The notes: a model not told the origin generated them from the sequence alone. DNA of 24,643 nt from an uncultured Oscillospiraceae bacterium (GCA_910579545.1 CAJTVI010000037.1:1-24643); one strand, 5' to 3'. Shown: positions 14,455 to 21,959, counted from the first letter of the stretch. Translations and numbers: made by a program.

Positions 14455-15927
14455 TTATTTGAGCGCCTTTTCCAGCGCCTCCACCACAATTTGCAGCGCC
14501 TTGACGCGGGCGTATTTTTTGTCCACCGATTCGATGATGTGCCAGGGGGCGTTTGCCGTGCTGGTTTTTTGCAGCATCTCGTTGACCGCCTGCTCGTAGG
14601 CGTCCCACTTTTCGCGGTTGCGCCAGTCCTCATCGGTGATCTTCCAGCGTTTTTCGGGGGTGTTCTGCCGCTCGGTAAAGCGGGCCAGCTGGGTGTCCTT
14701 GTCGATCTGCACCCAGAACTTGAGCACCACCGCGCCCCAGTCGGTCAGTTCCTTTTCAAACTCGTTGATCTCGTTGTAGGCGCGCTTCCAGTCCTCCTCC
14801 GAGCAAAAGCCCTCCAGCCGCTCCACCATCACCCGGCCGTACCAGGTGCGGTCAAAGATGGCGATGTGGCCGGTTTTGGGCAGCGCCCGCCAGAACCGCC
14901 AGAGGTAATGGCGGGCCAGCTCGTGGGGTTCGGGGCTGGCAATGGGGATCACCTCGTAGCCGCGGGGATCCAGCGCGGCGGTGAGCCGCTTGATGTTGCC
15001 CCCCTTGCCGGCGGCGTCCCAGCCCTCGTAGCCGATCACCACCGGCACCTTTTTGCGGTACAGGCGGTTGTGCAGCTCGCCCAGCTGGGCCTGCAGCGCC
15101 TTGAGATGGGCGTTGTACTCCTTGTCGGTAAGGGTCTTGTCCAGCGGGACGTTGGCCAACAGCGGCATGGGGCGCAGCGGGAACTGCCGCTGCGCGATCA
15201 GCCCCAGGCCCGGCCGGGTGGCCAGCGCCGCCTCGATCGAGTCGGTGATCAGGGTGTACACGGCCAGTTCGGCCGCCTTTTTTTGCTCGGCGTCCACGAT
15301 ATGCCAGGGCGCGTAGGCGGTGTTGGTAGCCTTTAGCGCGCCGTCAAAGGCGGCAAAGCAGGTCTTGTAGTGCTTGGCCTGCCAGGCGTCGTAGCCGTCC
15401 ACCCGCCAGGCGGTGTCCTTATCATCGGCCAGCCTGCCCAGCCGCTTTTTTTGCTCCTTGCGGCCGATCTGCAAAAAGATCTTGACCAAAAGGTAGCCCC
15501 CGGCGGTAAGCTGCCGCTCGAAGGTGTTGACGCTCTCGAGCCGGGCGGCGTACTCCTCCCCCTCAAGGCCGCCCTCCAGCCGGGCGCGCACCGTTTCGTC
15601 CAACCAGCCGGAATCCAAAAAGACGAACTTGCCGGCCTCGGGGATCACGTTGAAGTACCGCCACAAAAAGGGCTTGCGCTGCTCCTCGGCAGTGGGGGCG
15701 GGCATGCTGTACACCTTAAAAAAGCGCGGGTCGATCTGCTGGATGGCCCGGCCGATCAGCCGGCCCTTGCCCGCGCCGCCCCAGCCCTCAAACAGCACCA
15801 GCACCGGCAGCTTGGCCGCCTTGATGCGCTGCAGCTGCCCGGCCAGCTGCGCCTTGCGCTGGCTGAGCCGGCTGCCCGCCTCCTTGCCCGGGGCGGGGTG
15901 CGGGCTGCTGACAAACTCCTGCAACAT
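14455..15927 (-). CDS. pap: Polyphosphate:AMP phosphotransferase (two-domain PPK2)
   Basis: The 490 residues consist of two tandem PPK2 domains, the layout of class II PPK2 enzymes, which phosphorylate AMP to ADP with polyphosphate. The C-terminal domain is complete: Walker A EGWDAAGKGG (301-310) and FDRTWYGR (358-365). The N-terminal domain keeps EGWGGAGKG (47-55) but has LDSGWLDE (104-111) in place of the DRxWY motif, so it is probably structural or weakly active, as is usual in this class. The start chosen is the ATG at 15927, nine bases after AAGGAGG. The frame is open for 22 more codons, but these overlap the upstream gene's stop region. It follows the methyltransferase gene by 22 bases, so they probably share a transcript. 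Cytosolic. Confidence 0.9.
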   Translation of the reverse strand: MLQEFVSSPHPAPGKEAGSRLSQRKAQLAGQLQRIKAAKLPVLVLFEGWGGAGKGRLIGRAIQQIDPRFFKVYSMPAPTAEEQRKPFLWRYFNVIPEAGKFVFLDSGWLDETVRARLEGGLEGEEYAARLESVNTFERQLTAGGYLLVKIFLQIGRKEQKKRLGRLADDKDTAWRVDGYDAWQAKHYKTCFAAFDGALKATNTAYAPWHIVDAEQKKAAELAVYTLITDSIEAALATRPGLGLIAQRQFPLRPMPLLANVPLDKTLTDKEYNAHLKALQAQLGELHNRLYRKKVPVVIGYEGWDAAGKGGNIKRLTAALDPRGYEVIPIASPEPHELARHYLWRFWRALPKTGHIAIFDRTWYGRVMVERLEGFCSEEDWKRAYNEINEFEKELTDWGAVVLKFWVQIDKDTQLARFTERQNTPEKRWKITDEDWRNREKWDAYEQAVNEMLQKTSTANAPWHIIESVDKKYARVKALQIVVEALEKALK

Positions 15928-15949
15928 ACTAAAAAACCTCCTTTGGGGC

Positions 15950-17104
15950 TTACGGCGCGGCCTTGGGGGCCGGGCGGGGGCCATTTTGGCCAAAGTACAT
16001 ATACACCTGGCAGGGGATCATGCCGTTGTACAGCTTGCGGCGGCGGGCCGCCCGCAGGCCGTAGTGCTTTTCAAAGTCGGCGTCGGCGGTGATCACATAC
16101 ACCCCCGCCGCCGGGTGCTGCCGCAGCTGCCGGCCCAGTACGCCGGCCAGGGCGGCGGCGGTGTCCAGATCGCCCAGCCGCTCGCCGTAAGGGGGGTTGG
16201 TGAGCACGATGGCGTTTGGCGCGGGGGCAAAATCGGCCACGTCCGCCTGCTCGAACCGGCAGCGCCCGCCCACCCCGGCCAGCCTGGCGTTCTGGTTTGC
16301 CAGCTGCACCGCGGCGGGGTCAATGTCGTACCCGACGCCCTCAAACCCGGCGTCCATCTTTGCCTGGGCTAAGCATTTTTCGCGCTGCTCGGCCCAAATT
16401 TTGGGCGGCACAAAGGCGTAATGCTCGGCGGCAAACCGGCGGCGCAGCCCCGGCGCGATGTTGAGCGCCTTTTGCGCGGCCTCGATGACCAGGGTTCCGC
16501 TGCCGCAGAAGGGGTCGGTTACCAGGCTGTCCCGCCGGACACGGCCAAGGTCGGCCATGGCGGCGGCCAGGGTCTCCTTGATGGGGGCCCCGGTGGCGCT
16601 GCGGCGGTAGCCGCGCTTGTGCAGCCCCTCGCCGCTGGTGTCCAGAAAGATTTCGGCCTCGTTCTTGCGGATGGAAAACCGGATGCGGTACTCCTGCCCG
16701 GTCTCGGGCAGGGTGAGCACCTTATGGCCCCGGCGCAGCCGCTCGACCACCGCCTTTTTTACGATGCTCTGGCAGGCCGGCACGCTGGACAGCTGGCTGG
16801 ACAGGCTGGAGCCCTTGACCGGGAAGGCCGCGTCCGGGGGCAGCAGCTCCTCCCAGGGCACGCTGGCCGCGCCGTCGAACAGCTCGTCAAAGCTGGCCGC
16901 GTGCCAGCTTTTGAGCAGCAGCAGCACCCGCTCGGCGCAGCGCAGGCCGAGGTTTGCGGCCGCGATGACCGAGGCGTCTCCCCAAAAGGCGACCCGCCCG
17001 TCGGTGACCCGCACCTCCCGCCCGCCGATGCGCTTTGCCTCAAAGGCGGCGGTGGCCTCGGTGCCAAAATAACAGGGGGCGACCAGCTGATACTCCAAAC
17101 CCAT
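15950..17104 (-). CDS. THUMP-domain class I RNA methyltransferase (RlmL/YpsC type)
   Basis: The 384 residues have a THUMP-containing N-terminal half (about 1-160) for RNA binding and a Rossmann methyltransferase half. SAM-binding DPFCGSGT is at 197-204 and the catalytic TNPPYGERL at 302-310, an N6-adenine or N2-guanine type NPPY motif. Single-domain proteins of this kind (YpsC, and the N-terminal half of E. coli RlmKL) methylate 23S rRNA guanine; the exact base here is inference. The ATG start gives the typical MGLEYQLVAPCYFG beginning, with GAGAGGAAG directly upstream, rather tightly spaced. It lies between hpf and pap, so ribosome modification and hibernation genes adjoin. Confidence 0.88.
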   Translation of the reverse strand: MGLEYQLVAPCYFGTEATAAFEAKRIGGREVRVTDGRVAFWGDASVIAAANLGLRCAERVLLLLKSWHAASFDELFDGAASVPWEELLPPDAAFPVKGSSLSSQLSSVPACQSIVKKAVVERLRRGHKVLTLPETGQEYRIRFSIRKNEAEIFLDTSGEGLHKRGYRRSATGAPIKETLAAAMADLGRVRRDSLVTDPFCGSGTLVIEAAQKALNIAPGLRRRFAAEHYAFVPPKIWAEQREKCLAQAKMDAGFEGVGYDIDPAAVQLANQNARLAGVGGRCRFEQADVADFAPAPNAIVLTNPPYGERLGDLDTAAALAGVLGRQLRQHPAAGVYVITADADFEKHYGLRAARRRKLYNGMIPCQVYMYFGQNGPRPAPKAAP

Positions 17105-17229
17105 CTTCCTCTCTTGTGCTGTGCGCCGGCAGCGGCTGTTTGCGCCGTTTGCCGCGCCGCGGGCAAAAACCCCCGGCCCATTGGTCCCGCCTGCGCGGCG
17201 GGACGCCCGGCTTTTACGGCAGGGGCGGC

Positions 17230-17754
17230 TTAGTGCTCGGGCACCAGCAGGCCGTAGCTGCCCTGGGCGCGGCGGTAGACCACCTGGACCTCGTCACTGT
17301 CCACATTGCGGAAGAGGTAAAAGCTGTGGCCCAAGAGGTTCATCTGCAAAATGGCCTCCTCCACCGTGCAGGGCTTAACGGCAAAGTGCTTTTCGCGGAT
17401 GATATCGTAGCTTTCTTCCTCCTCGGCGGCATCCGGCAGGCCGGCGGGCGGCTCGGCCGCCTTGGTAAGCCGGTCGCCCAAACGCTTGCGGTTTTTGATG
17501 ACCCGGCGCTCCAGCAGCTCGGCCGCGTCGTCCAGCGCGTCCTCCATGCGGGGGGCCATCTTTTCGGCCCGCACCGCCAGGCCCTTGTCCCGCACCATCA
17601 GCTCGACCGTCTGGCCGCTTTTTTCCACCGTTACGGTGACCTGCGCCGAGGCCTGCGGGGTAAAGAACTTGTCCAGCTTGGCCAGCCGTTTTTCGGCCTG
17701 CTCGATAAAGCTGGGCTTTAACGAAACCTTGCGTCCTGTACAGGTGATCTTCAT
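17230..17754 (-). CDS. hpf: Ribosome hibernation promoting factor, long form
   Basis: The 174 residues show the two parts of the long HPF of Gram-positive bacteria. The N-terminal domain (about 1-100, beginning MKITCTGRKVSLKPSF) binds the small subunit in the mRNA/tRNA channel. The C-terminal domain (about 118-174, with KHFAVKPCTVEEAILQMNLL) pairs two 30S subunits to make inactive 100S dimers. A charged, flexible linker joins them. The ribosome site GAAGGGAGG precedes the ATG. It has its own promoter and a structured leader. Confidence 0.95.
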   Translation of the reverse strand: MKITCTGRKVSLKPSFIEQAEKRLAKLDKFFTPQASAQVTVTVEKSGQTVELMVRDKGLAVRAEKMAPRMEDALDDAAELLERRVIKNRKRLGDRLTKAAEPPAGLPDAAEEEESYDIIREKHFAVKPCTVEEAILQMNLLGHSFYLFRNVDSDEVQVVYRRAQGSYGLLVPEH

Positions 17755-17773
17755 CCTGTTTGTACCTCCCTTC

Positions 17774-17857
17774 GGAATGGACGGTTTTGGGCCGCCGCCA
17801 AAAGCCGCGGCTGCCGGTGGGCATTCCGCGCCGCCTTTGGCGGCCCTCCCGCCGTCC
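17774..17857 (-). promoter_or_regulatory. Structured hpf leader with crossing complementary segments
   Basis: Two overlapping six-base segments, 17774-17779 and 17779-17784, lie next to the hpf ribosome site (AGGGAGG at about 17765-17771). They are complementary to 17822-17827 and 17852-17857 respectively. The pairs cross, so they would form either a pseudoknot or two competing folds. A further hairpin with GCCGCC and GGCGGC arms (17830-17844) lies within. No known riboswitch was recognised. Confidence 0.45.
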
Positions 17858-17865
17858 TTGGGTCT

Positions 17866-17874
17866 ATTATACCA
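17866..17874 (-). promoter_or_regulatory. Extended -10 promoter of hpf
   Basis: The minus strand reads TGGTATAAT here, a full extended -10 element. No convincing -35 lies 16-18 bases upstream. The start would be near 17859, giving a leader of about 105 bases before the hpf ATG. Confidence 0.65.
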
Positions 17875-17938
17875 GATTCTGGCAGAAATGCATAAGCTTT
17901 TTTATGAAAAAAAGCTAAAATTTGTTTCATCCGCGCAA

Positions 17939-18000
17939 GGGAGTGTCCGGGCCGGGGATAGGATCGCCGGCCGGCGGCGGGAGAGCAGCCTCACAAGGCT
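17939..18000. repeat. Intergenic hairpin repeat, diverged copy 3
   Basis: It begins GGGAGTGTCC, then CCGGGGATAG, and about 45 bases later GAGCAGCCTCACAAGGCT. The order and spacing match the tail and core arm of copy 2, with many substitutions. The second arm and centre are not recognisable. It lies between the hpf promoter and the S1-protein terminator. Confidence 0.55.
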
Positions 18001-18093
18001 CGCGGGGCGCCGGGGGCAAGGGGCAGGGATGGCGGAGGGGCGGGCCGGGACGCCGGGAGGAGCGGGGCGTGCAGGTGCAGCTTAGCTGCACGC

Positions 18094-18127
18094 AAAAGCC
18101 GGGGCGCGGCCTGCGGCCGCGCCCCGG
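18094..18127 (-). terminator. Terminator at the end of the mazG-to-S1 cluster
   Basis: A 13-bp perfect stem (18099-18111 with 18115-18127) has a three-base loop, followed on the minus strand by CTTTTG. It lies about 45 bases past the S1-protein stop. A second, smaller hairpin (18075-18081 with 18085-18091) follows directly downstream. Confidence 0.75.
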
Positions 18128-18172
18128 AAAAACGCTGCTTTTTGCCCGGGCAAAAGCCCGGCCCCGCCCGGC

Positions 18173-18646
18173 TTACCGCCGGCGGGAATAGCCGCCCCGG
18201 CGGCCCTCGGTGGCCCGCTTGAGGTCGGCGTTGTTCTCTTCGCTGCGGGTCTTCCAGCGGGCCATCATGTCCTCAAAGCTCATGTCCCCCTGGGGGGCCT
18301 GGACCCGGGGCTGCCACACCCGGCCGGTATCTGCCCGCTGGCCCTTTGCCCCCTTGGGGCGCGGCCCGCCGCCCTGCTTTTGGCCGCCGGCCCGCTCGCC
18401 GCGGGGCGGGGGCGGCAGGGTGCGCTTGATGGACAGGGCGATCTTGCCGTCCGGCGCGATGTTGATGACCTTGACCTTGACCGTTTGCCCCTCAGACAAA
18501 ACGGTGCTGAGATCCTGGATGAACTCGTTTGATACCTCGGAAATGTGCACCATGCCGGTTTTGCCCTCGGGCAGGGCCACAAAGGCGCCAAATTTTTTGA
18601 CCCCGGTAACCTTGCCTTCCAGAATACTTCCAACCTCTAACTGCAA
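18173..18646 (-). CDS. S1 RNA-binding domain protein (YabR-like)
   Basis: Residues about 2-73 form one S1 domain, with EVGSILEGKVTGVKKFGAFV, TGMVHISEVS and KVINIAPDGKIALSIK. The rest is basic and rich in glycine, arginine and proline, with SFEDMMARWKTRSEE near the end, as in clostridial S1 proteins next to divIC. It probably binds RNA; its target is unknown. No ATG is available. I chose TTG at 18646 because it gives MQLEVGSILEG, the family beginning, and because the stretch upstream holds two hairpins and looks untranslated. The ribosome site (GGGGGTTT) is weak. Another TTG at 18748 with GGAAGG before it would add 34 unfamiliar residues. It is last in the conserved cluster. Confidence 0.8.
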   Translation of the reverse strand: MQLEVGSILEGKVTGVKKFGAFVALPEGKTGMVHISEVSNEFIQDLSTVLSEGQTVKVKVINIAPDGKIALSIKRTLPPPPRGERAGGQKQGGGPRPKGAKGQRADTGRVWQPRVQAPQGDMSFEDMMARWKTRSEENNADLKRATEGRRGGYSRRR

Positions 18647-18784
18647 CGCGAGAAACCCCCAAAACAGTTTTTTTGGCGGCGTTTTGTGCGCCGCCCCGCA
18701 AAGGCTGCAAAAAACAGCCCGCTTTTTATCCAAAGGAAAGGCCCGCAATGCCCTTCCTGCCGCAGCCCCGCCGCGGGGTTGCCG

Positions 18785-19087
18785 CTACTTGCCGCCCACC
18801 TCGATAAAGACCCGCTCGTTGGGCCGGGCGTAGCCCAGGCTGTCCCGCGCGACCCGCTCGATGAGTTCCAGTTCGTCGCCGCTCTCCAGCACCCGGGACA
18901 GTTCCTCGTTCTGGGCCAGGCGGCTGTCAAGCTGGGCGCGGGCGGCGGCCAGTTCCTGCTGCTTTGCGCTGATCTCGACCTGGTTGACGATAAGGGCCAG
19001 CACCAGATACCCGCCCAGCGCCATCAGCGCCACCCGCACAAGGGCGGCGGGCAGCACCCTGGGCTGGGCCTTGTTTTTGCGTGCCAT
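18785..19087 (-). CDS. divIC: Septum formation initiator, DivIC/FtsB family
   Basis: This small bitopic membrane protein of 100 residues has a basic N-terminus (MARKNKAQPR), one membrane segment at about 13-34, a coiled coil at about 37-65, and the C-terminal motif LIERVARDSLGYARPNERVF of DivIC/FtsB. It acts in the FtsL-DivIC-DivIB complex that activates septal wall synthesis. The ATG at 19087 was preferred to a start 24 codons upstream because that extension is proline- and glycine-rich and precedes the basic N-terminus. Its place between yabQ and the S1 gene is the standard Firmicutes order. Confidence 0.9.
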   Translation of the reverse strand: MARKNKAQPRVLPAALVRVALMALGGYLVLALIVNQVEISAKQQELAAARAQLDSRLAQNEELSRVLESGDELELIERVARDSLGYARPNERVFIEVGGK

Positions 19088-19251
19088 CCGGATGCCGCCC
19101 CCTTTGGGGCGGCCAAGAGGCACGGGGGCCGCCCTTTTTGCGTTTTTGCGGCCCGGCAAGGGGCCGCCCGCTTACTTTTTGCCGCCCTGCCGCGGCCAAG
19201 GGCCGGCGGCGGGGCCTGCCGCCCCTTGTGCGCGGCGCGCCAAAGGGCTCT

Positions 19252-19734
19252 TTAAGAATTATACAATACCCGGCCTTGGTTTTGCAACTGCTTTGTGCGC
19301 TTTAATTTGCGCCTTGCGCCCTTTTTTTTCACAAAATTTGCACAAATGCTTTGGGCAAAACGCCCCAGCAGCCCCGCCAGCGGGCGCAGCGCCAGCAGCC
19401 AGGCAAGGGCAAAGGGGCGGGTGAGCAGCCATTTGATCCGCCGGTCGGCCGCGCGGGTGGCGGGGGCGATGCCCCAAAAATAGCCGGCCAGCCCGCCGCA
19501 GAGCCCGGCGGCCATATACCACCGCAGCACCCCGCTGTAGCTGCGGCAGGCCGCAAAGCCGCACAGCAGCAGCCCGGCCAGGGCAAAGGCCGCGAGGTCC
19601 AGCACAAAGCAGACCGGCTTTGCCCCGCCCAGCAGGATGCGGGCAAGGTCGTAGAGGGCGGCCAGCAAAAACCCAAGGCCAAGGCAGCACAGGGTATCGG
19701 CCAAGGCAAGCCGCGGCGCGGCCAGCGCTACCAC
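19252..19734 (-). CDS. yabQ: Spore cortex biosynthesis protein YabQ
   Basis: About 160 residues with four hydrophobic segments. The pattern LGFLLAALYDLARILLGG, then a VLDLAAFALAG segment and an arginine/tyrosine-rich linker, is typical of YabQ, a membrane protein needed for spore cortex in Bacillus. The basic tail (KKKGARRKLKRTKQ) is cytoplasmic. The start is uncertain: I chose GTG at 19734, four bases after the yabP stop, implying coupled translation; GTG at 19773 would overlap yabP. Identification rests on membrane pattern plus the yabP neighbour. Whether the organism makes spores cannot be judged from this window. Confidence 0.75.
   Translation of the reverse strand: MVALAAPRLALADTLCCLGLGFLLAALYDLARILLGGAKPVCFVLDLAAFALAGLLLCGFAACRSYSGVLRWYMAAGLCGGLAGYFWGIAPATRAADRRIKWLLTRPFALAWLLALRPLAGLLGRFAQSICANFVKKKGARRKLKRTKQLQNQGRVLYNS
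19258..19287 (-). promoter_or_regulatory. Internal promoter for divIC within the end of yabQ
   Basis: On the minus strand TTGCAA (19282-19287) and TATAAT (19258-19263) are 18 bases apart. The start would be near 19251, directly at the yabQ stop. It would let divIC and the S1 gene be expressed in growing cells regardless of the sporulation genes upstream. Confidence 0.7.
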
Positions 19735-19738
19735 CGGC

Positions 19739-20050
19739 CTACCGGGCCAGGCGGCGGAACAAACCGCCGGCACCCTGCTTGGGGTCGGTATATTGGAGGT
19801 ATTCGATCTGGCCGTAGATCTTGAGTTCGCCGGTTTGGATGGACAGCTCGCTGACCTGCAGGCCCTGCCCGCCGATGACCAGCGACCCCTGCTGGGTCTC
19901 GAGCGAGGCGCTGGTGTCGTCGCAGCCCAGCACCCGGGTGACCCCGGTGGCCGTGACCATGCGGCGGTTTTCCACGATCAGGTTGTGGGGGGCCTTGGGG
20001 GCCGATGGGCCCTGCGCGTTTGCGGCCGCGGGGGAAGTTTTGGTTTGCAT
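19739..20050 (-). CDS. yabP: Sporulation protein YabP
   Basis: The 103 residues end in the YabP domain: HNLIVENRRMVTATGVTRVL, then SLVIGGQGLQVSELSIQTGELKIYGQIEYLQY. In Bacillus, YabP is needed for spore cortex and coat morphology and belongs to the same family as YqfC. The first 20 residues are an alanine/proline-rich extension without family resemblance. AAAGGCAGGTG precedes the ATG. It is followed closely by yabQ. Confidence 0.9.
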   Translation of the reverse strand: MQTKTSPAAANAQGPSAPKAPHNLIVENRRMVTATGVTRVLGCDDTSASLETQQGSLVIGGQGLQVSELSIQTGELKIYGQIEYLQYTDPKQGAGGLFRRLAR

Positions 20051-20125
20051 TTGTACAGCACCTGCCTTTACCCCCAGCCTATGCCGCGGGGGCGGCGGAT
20101 ATGCCCCCTTAAGAGGCCAGGGGGC

Positions 20126-20371
20126 TCAGCCCTCCAGCAGCTCGTACATTTCGCGGGCCACATCCTTGCCGGCGGGCGGCTCGGTGGAGAGCACCCGCAC
20201 CTTGACCGGGCGGTTGCCAAAGGTGATCTCGATAACGTCGCCGGGTTTTACCGCATAGCTTGCCTTGGCCGGCTTGCCGTTTACCAAAATGCGCCCGGCG
20301 TCCGCCACCTCGTTGGCCACGGTGCGGCGCTTGATGAGCCGGCTTACCTTGAGATACTTGTCGATGCGCAT
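20126..20371 (-). CDS. rqcP: S4-domain ribosome quality-control protein RqcP (YabO)
   Basis: This 81-residue protein is essentially one S4 RNA-binding domain: MRIDKYLKVSRLIKRRTVAN, then GRILVNGKPAKASYAVKPGD. In Bacillus, RqcP works with RqcH on obstructed 50S subunits during C-terminal alanine tailing of stalled nascent chains. AAAGGAGG lies upstream of the ATG. A strong terminator-like hairpin separates it from hup. The HslR heat-shock S4 proteins are the close alternative; the yabP neighbour favours RqcP. Confidence 0.9.
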   Translation of the reverse strand: MRIDKYLKVSRLIKRRTVANEVADAGRILVNGKPAKASYAVKPGDVIEITFGNRPVKVRVLSTEPPAGKDVAREMYELLEG

Positions 20372-20387
20372 GGCCGCGCCCTCCTTT

Positions 20388-20431
20388 AAAAAAATGGAAG
20401 CCGCGCCCCGCTGCGGGCAGCGGGGCGCGGC
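20388..20431 (-). terminator. Strong terminator between hup and rqcP
   Basis: A 14-bp perfect stem (20400-20413 with 20418-20431) has a four-base loop. On the minus strand it is followed by TTCCATTTTTTT. The T-run touches the rqcP ribosome site, so readthrough would have to pass it to express rqcP, yabP and yabQ. It may reduce their level relative to the abundant HU protein. Confidence 0.85.
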
Positions 20432-20455
20432 GGTTTGCCTGTTTGGAGCTCCAGG

Positions 20456-20731
20456 TTATTTCGCCACGGCGTCCTTGAGGGCCTTGCCGGCCTTGAAGGC
20501 GGGCAGCTTGGAGGCCGGGATGTTGATGGATTTGCCGGTGTGGGGGTTGCGGCCGGTATGGGCAGCACGGCTGCGGACCTCGAAGCTGCCAAAGCCAACC
20601 AGCGAGACCTTGTCGCCGCCCGCCAGGGCGTTGGTGACCGAGTCCAGCATTGCGTTGACGGCCTTTTCGGCCTGCTTTTTGGTCAGTTCCGCGTTTTCGG
20701 CAACCTGAGCGATGAGTTCAACTTTCGTCAT
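20456..20731 (-). CDS. hup: HU-family DNA-binding protein
   Basis: This 91-residue nucleoid protein forms dimers that bend DNA. The sequence is classic HU: MTKVELIAQVAENAELTKK, then GGDKVSLVGFGSFEVRSRAA and the DNA-arm motif GRNPHTGKSINIPA, ending FKAGKALKDAVAK. The site GGAGGGA precedes the ATG by about 10 bases. It lies between mazG and rqcP, as in many Firmicutes. Confidence 0.97.
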   Translation of the reverse strand: MTKVELIAQVAENAELTKKQAEKAVNAMLDSVTNALAGGDKVSLVGFGSFEVRSRAAHTGRNPHTGKSINIPASKLPAFKAGKALKDAVAK

Positions 20732-20811
20732 GAGTATTGTCCCTCCATAAAGTTTGTATCGGCCAGCCCCGGAAGGCCCGGGCCTGCCCGTTCCAGTACA
20801 GAGCCTTGGCG

Positions 20812-21636
20812 CTACCCTTGGGCGGCGTCCCGGTTCTCTGAAGACTGCAGTGCTTGCTTGGCCTTGCGCCAGAGCTCGTCCAACTCGCCGGCGTCAAGGC
20901 CCTTCAGGGCCTTGCCCTGCCCGGCGGCCAACTCCTCGCAGGCGGCCACCCGGGCGGTAAACCGGCCGGTGGCGGCGCCCAGGGCCTGCTCGGCGTCCAC
21001 CTTGGCCATGCGGGCCACGTTGACCGCGCTGAACAGCACGTCCCCCGCCTCGCCCGGCAGGTTCTGGCCGGTGCGCAGCGCCTCGCGCAGCTCGGCCAGT
21101 TCGCTTTCAAGGTCGGCCAGGGCGGCGTCGATGGTCTTATAGGCAAAGCCATAGCCGGCGGCCCGCTTTTGCACCTTGGCGGCCCGCATCAGGGCGGGCA
21201 GGCAGGCGGGTACGCTCTCCAACTCGGCCTTGGCGGTGTCGCGCCCTTTTTCCTTGTTTTTAAGGGCGTTCCAGTTGCGCAGCACCTCGCCGGTGCTCTG
21301 GGCCACCGTGTCGCCAAACACATGGGGGTGCCGGTAGATGAGCTTTTTGCAGATGCCGTCGCAGACGTCCTCAAAGCTGAAAACGCCCTGCTCGGCCTCG
21401 ATCTGGCAGTGCAGCGCCACCTGCAAGAGCACGTCCCCCAACTCTTCGCAGAGCAGGTGTGGGTCGGCCAGGTCGATGGCCTCCACCGCCTCGTAGGTCT
21501 CCTCGATAAAGTTCATGCGGATGCTCTGGTGGGTCTGCTCCCGGTCCCAGGGGCAGCCGCCCGGCGCGCGCAGCAGCGCCACGATCTGCAAAAGGTCGGC
21601 GGCGTTATAGCGGTCCTTTTGGGTAAAGCTGACCAT
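20812..21636 (-). CDS. mazG: Nucleoside triphosphate pyrophosphohydrolase MazG
   Basis: The 274 residues comprise two MazG domains that hydrolyse (d)NTPs to monophosphate and pyrophosphate, a house-cleaning role. The metal-binding helices are visible: FIEETYEAVEAID (43-55) and CEELGDVLLQVALH (63-76). The second half repeats the pattern with ELAELREAL and EAGDVLFSAVNVAR. The N-terminal half of the Bacillus homologue YabN, a tetrapyrrole-methylase-like domain, is absent. I chose ATG at 21636 behind GGAAGGGG; the earlier TTG lies in the leader. It opens the cluster and has a good promoter. Confidence 0.93.
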   Translation of the reverse strand: MVSFTQKDRYNAADLLQIVALLRAPGGCPWDREQTHQSIRMNFIEETYEAVEAIDLADPHLLCEELGDVLLQVALHCQIEAEQGVFSFEDVCDGICKKLIYRHPHVFGDTVAQSTGEVLRNWNALKNKEKGRDTAKAELESVPACLPALMRAAKVQKRAAGYGFAYKTIDAALADLESELAELREALRTGQNLPGEAGDVLFSAVNVARMAKVDAEQALGAATGRFTARVAACEELAAGQGKALKGLDAGELDELWRKAKQALQSSENRDAAQG

Positions 21637-21678
21637 CCGCGCGCACCCCTTCCCTGTGTTCAAATCGACACTTTTCTG

Positions 21679-21707
21679 ATTTTACTCCATCGTCTGCTTC
21701 TTTGCAA
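21679..21707 (-). promoter_or_regulatory. Promoter of mazG
   Basis: On the minus strand TTGCAA (21702-21707) and TAAAAT (21679-21684) are exactly 17 bases apart. The start would be near 21672, about 35 bases before the mazG ATG. This is probably the main promoter of the cluster. Confidence 0.75.
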
Positions 21708-21788
21708 GTATTTTGCGCATAAATCCACGAGAAAATCACCTCTGGCCCGGCCAACCAGGGCTTTTTTGCCCCCTGGCCGCCCAAAACA

Positions 21789-21839
21789 GGCCGATCTGGG
21801 CCGATCTTGGGTCGACTTAGGCCGACTTTGGCCGATCTG
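21789..21839. repeat. Five-unit tandem array of 10-11 bp
   Basis: Five successive units resemble GGCCGATCTG: 21789-21798, 21799-21808, 21809-21819, 21820-21829 and 21830-21839. The first and last are identical; the middle one has an extra base and GTCGAC. The spacing is about one helical turn. The array lies between the zinc-ribbon and mazG genes, about 80 bases upstream of the mazG -35. Confidence 0.75.
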
Positions 21840-21888
21840 GGGGCCGCGGCCCCCAGACCCCCATCTTGCCGCACGAAATATCGTGCGG
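21836..21888 (-). terminator. Two hairpins between the zinc-ribbon gene and mazG
   Basis: A perfect 22-bp palindrome (21836-21857) is followed by an 8-bp stem with an AATA loop (21869-21876 with 21881-21888). Neither is followed by a clear T-run on the minus strand, so they are weak terminators or structural elements. They lie downstream of the zinc-ribbon gene. Confidence 0.45.
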
Positions 21889-21959
21889 CGGGAAAATTCA
21901 AATCGGCAAAGCAAGCTGGGCGCGGGCAAAAAAACAGCTTTTGGTTCGGCCTGCGCGGT

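Noticed and set aside
17184..17204. Hairpin between hpf and the methyltransferase gene as a terminator
   Set aside because: An 8-bp stem is present, but on the minus strand it is followed by CAATGGG and the T-run comes only later, so termination is doubtful.
17755..17866. raiA-type structured RNA upstream of hpf
   Set aside because: The space between promoter and ATG is only about 105 bases and I could not recognise conserved elements of that RNA; it is listed only as a structured leader.
21789..21839. CRISPR array
   Set aside because: Units are 10-11 bases with no spacers and there are no cas genes.
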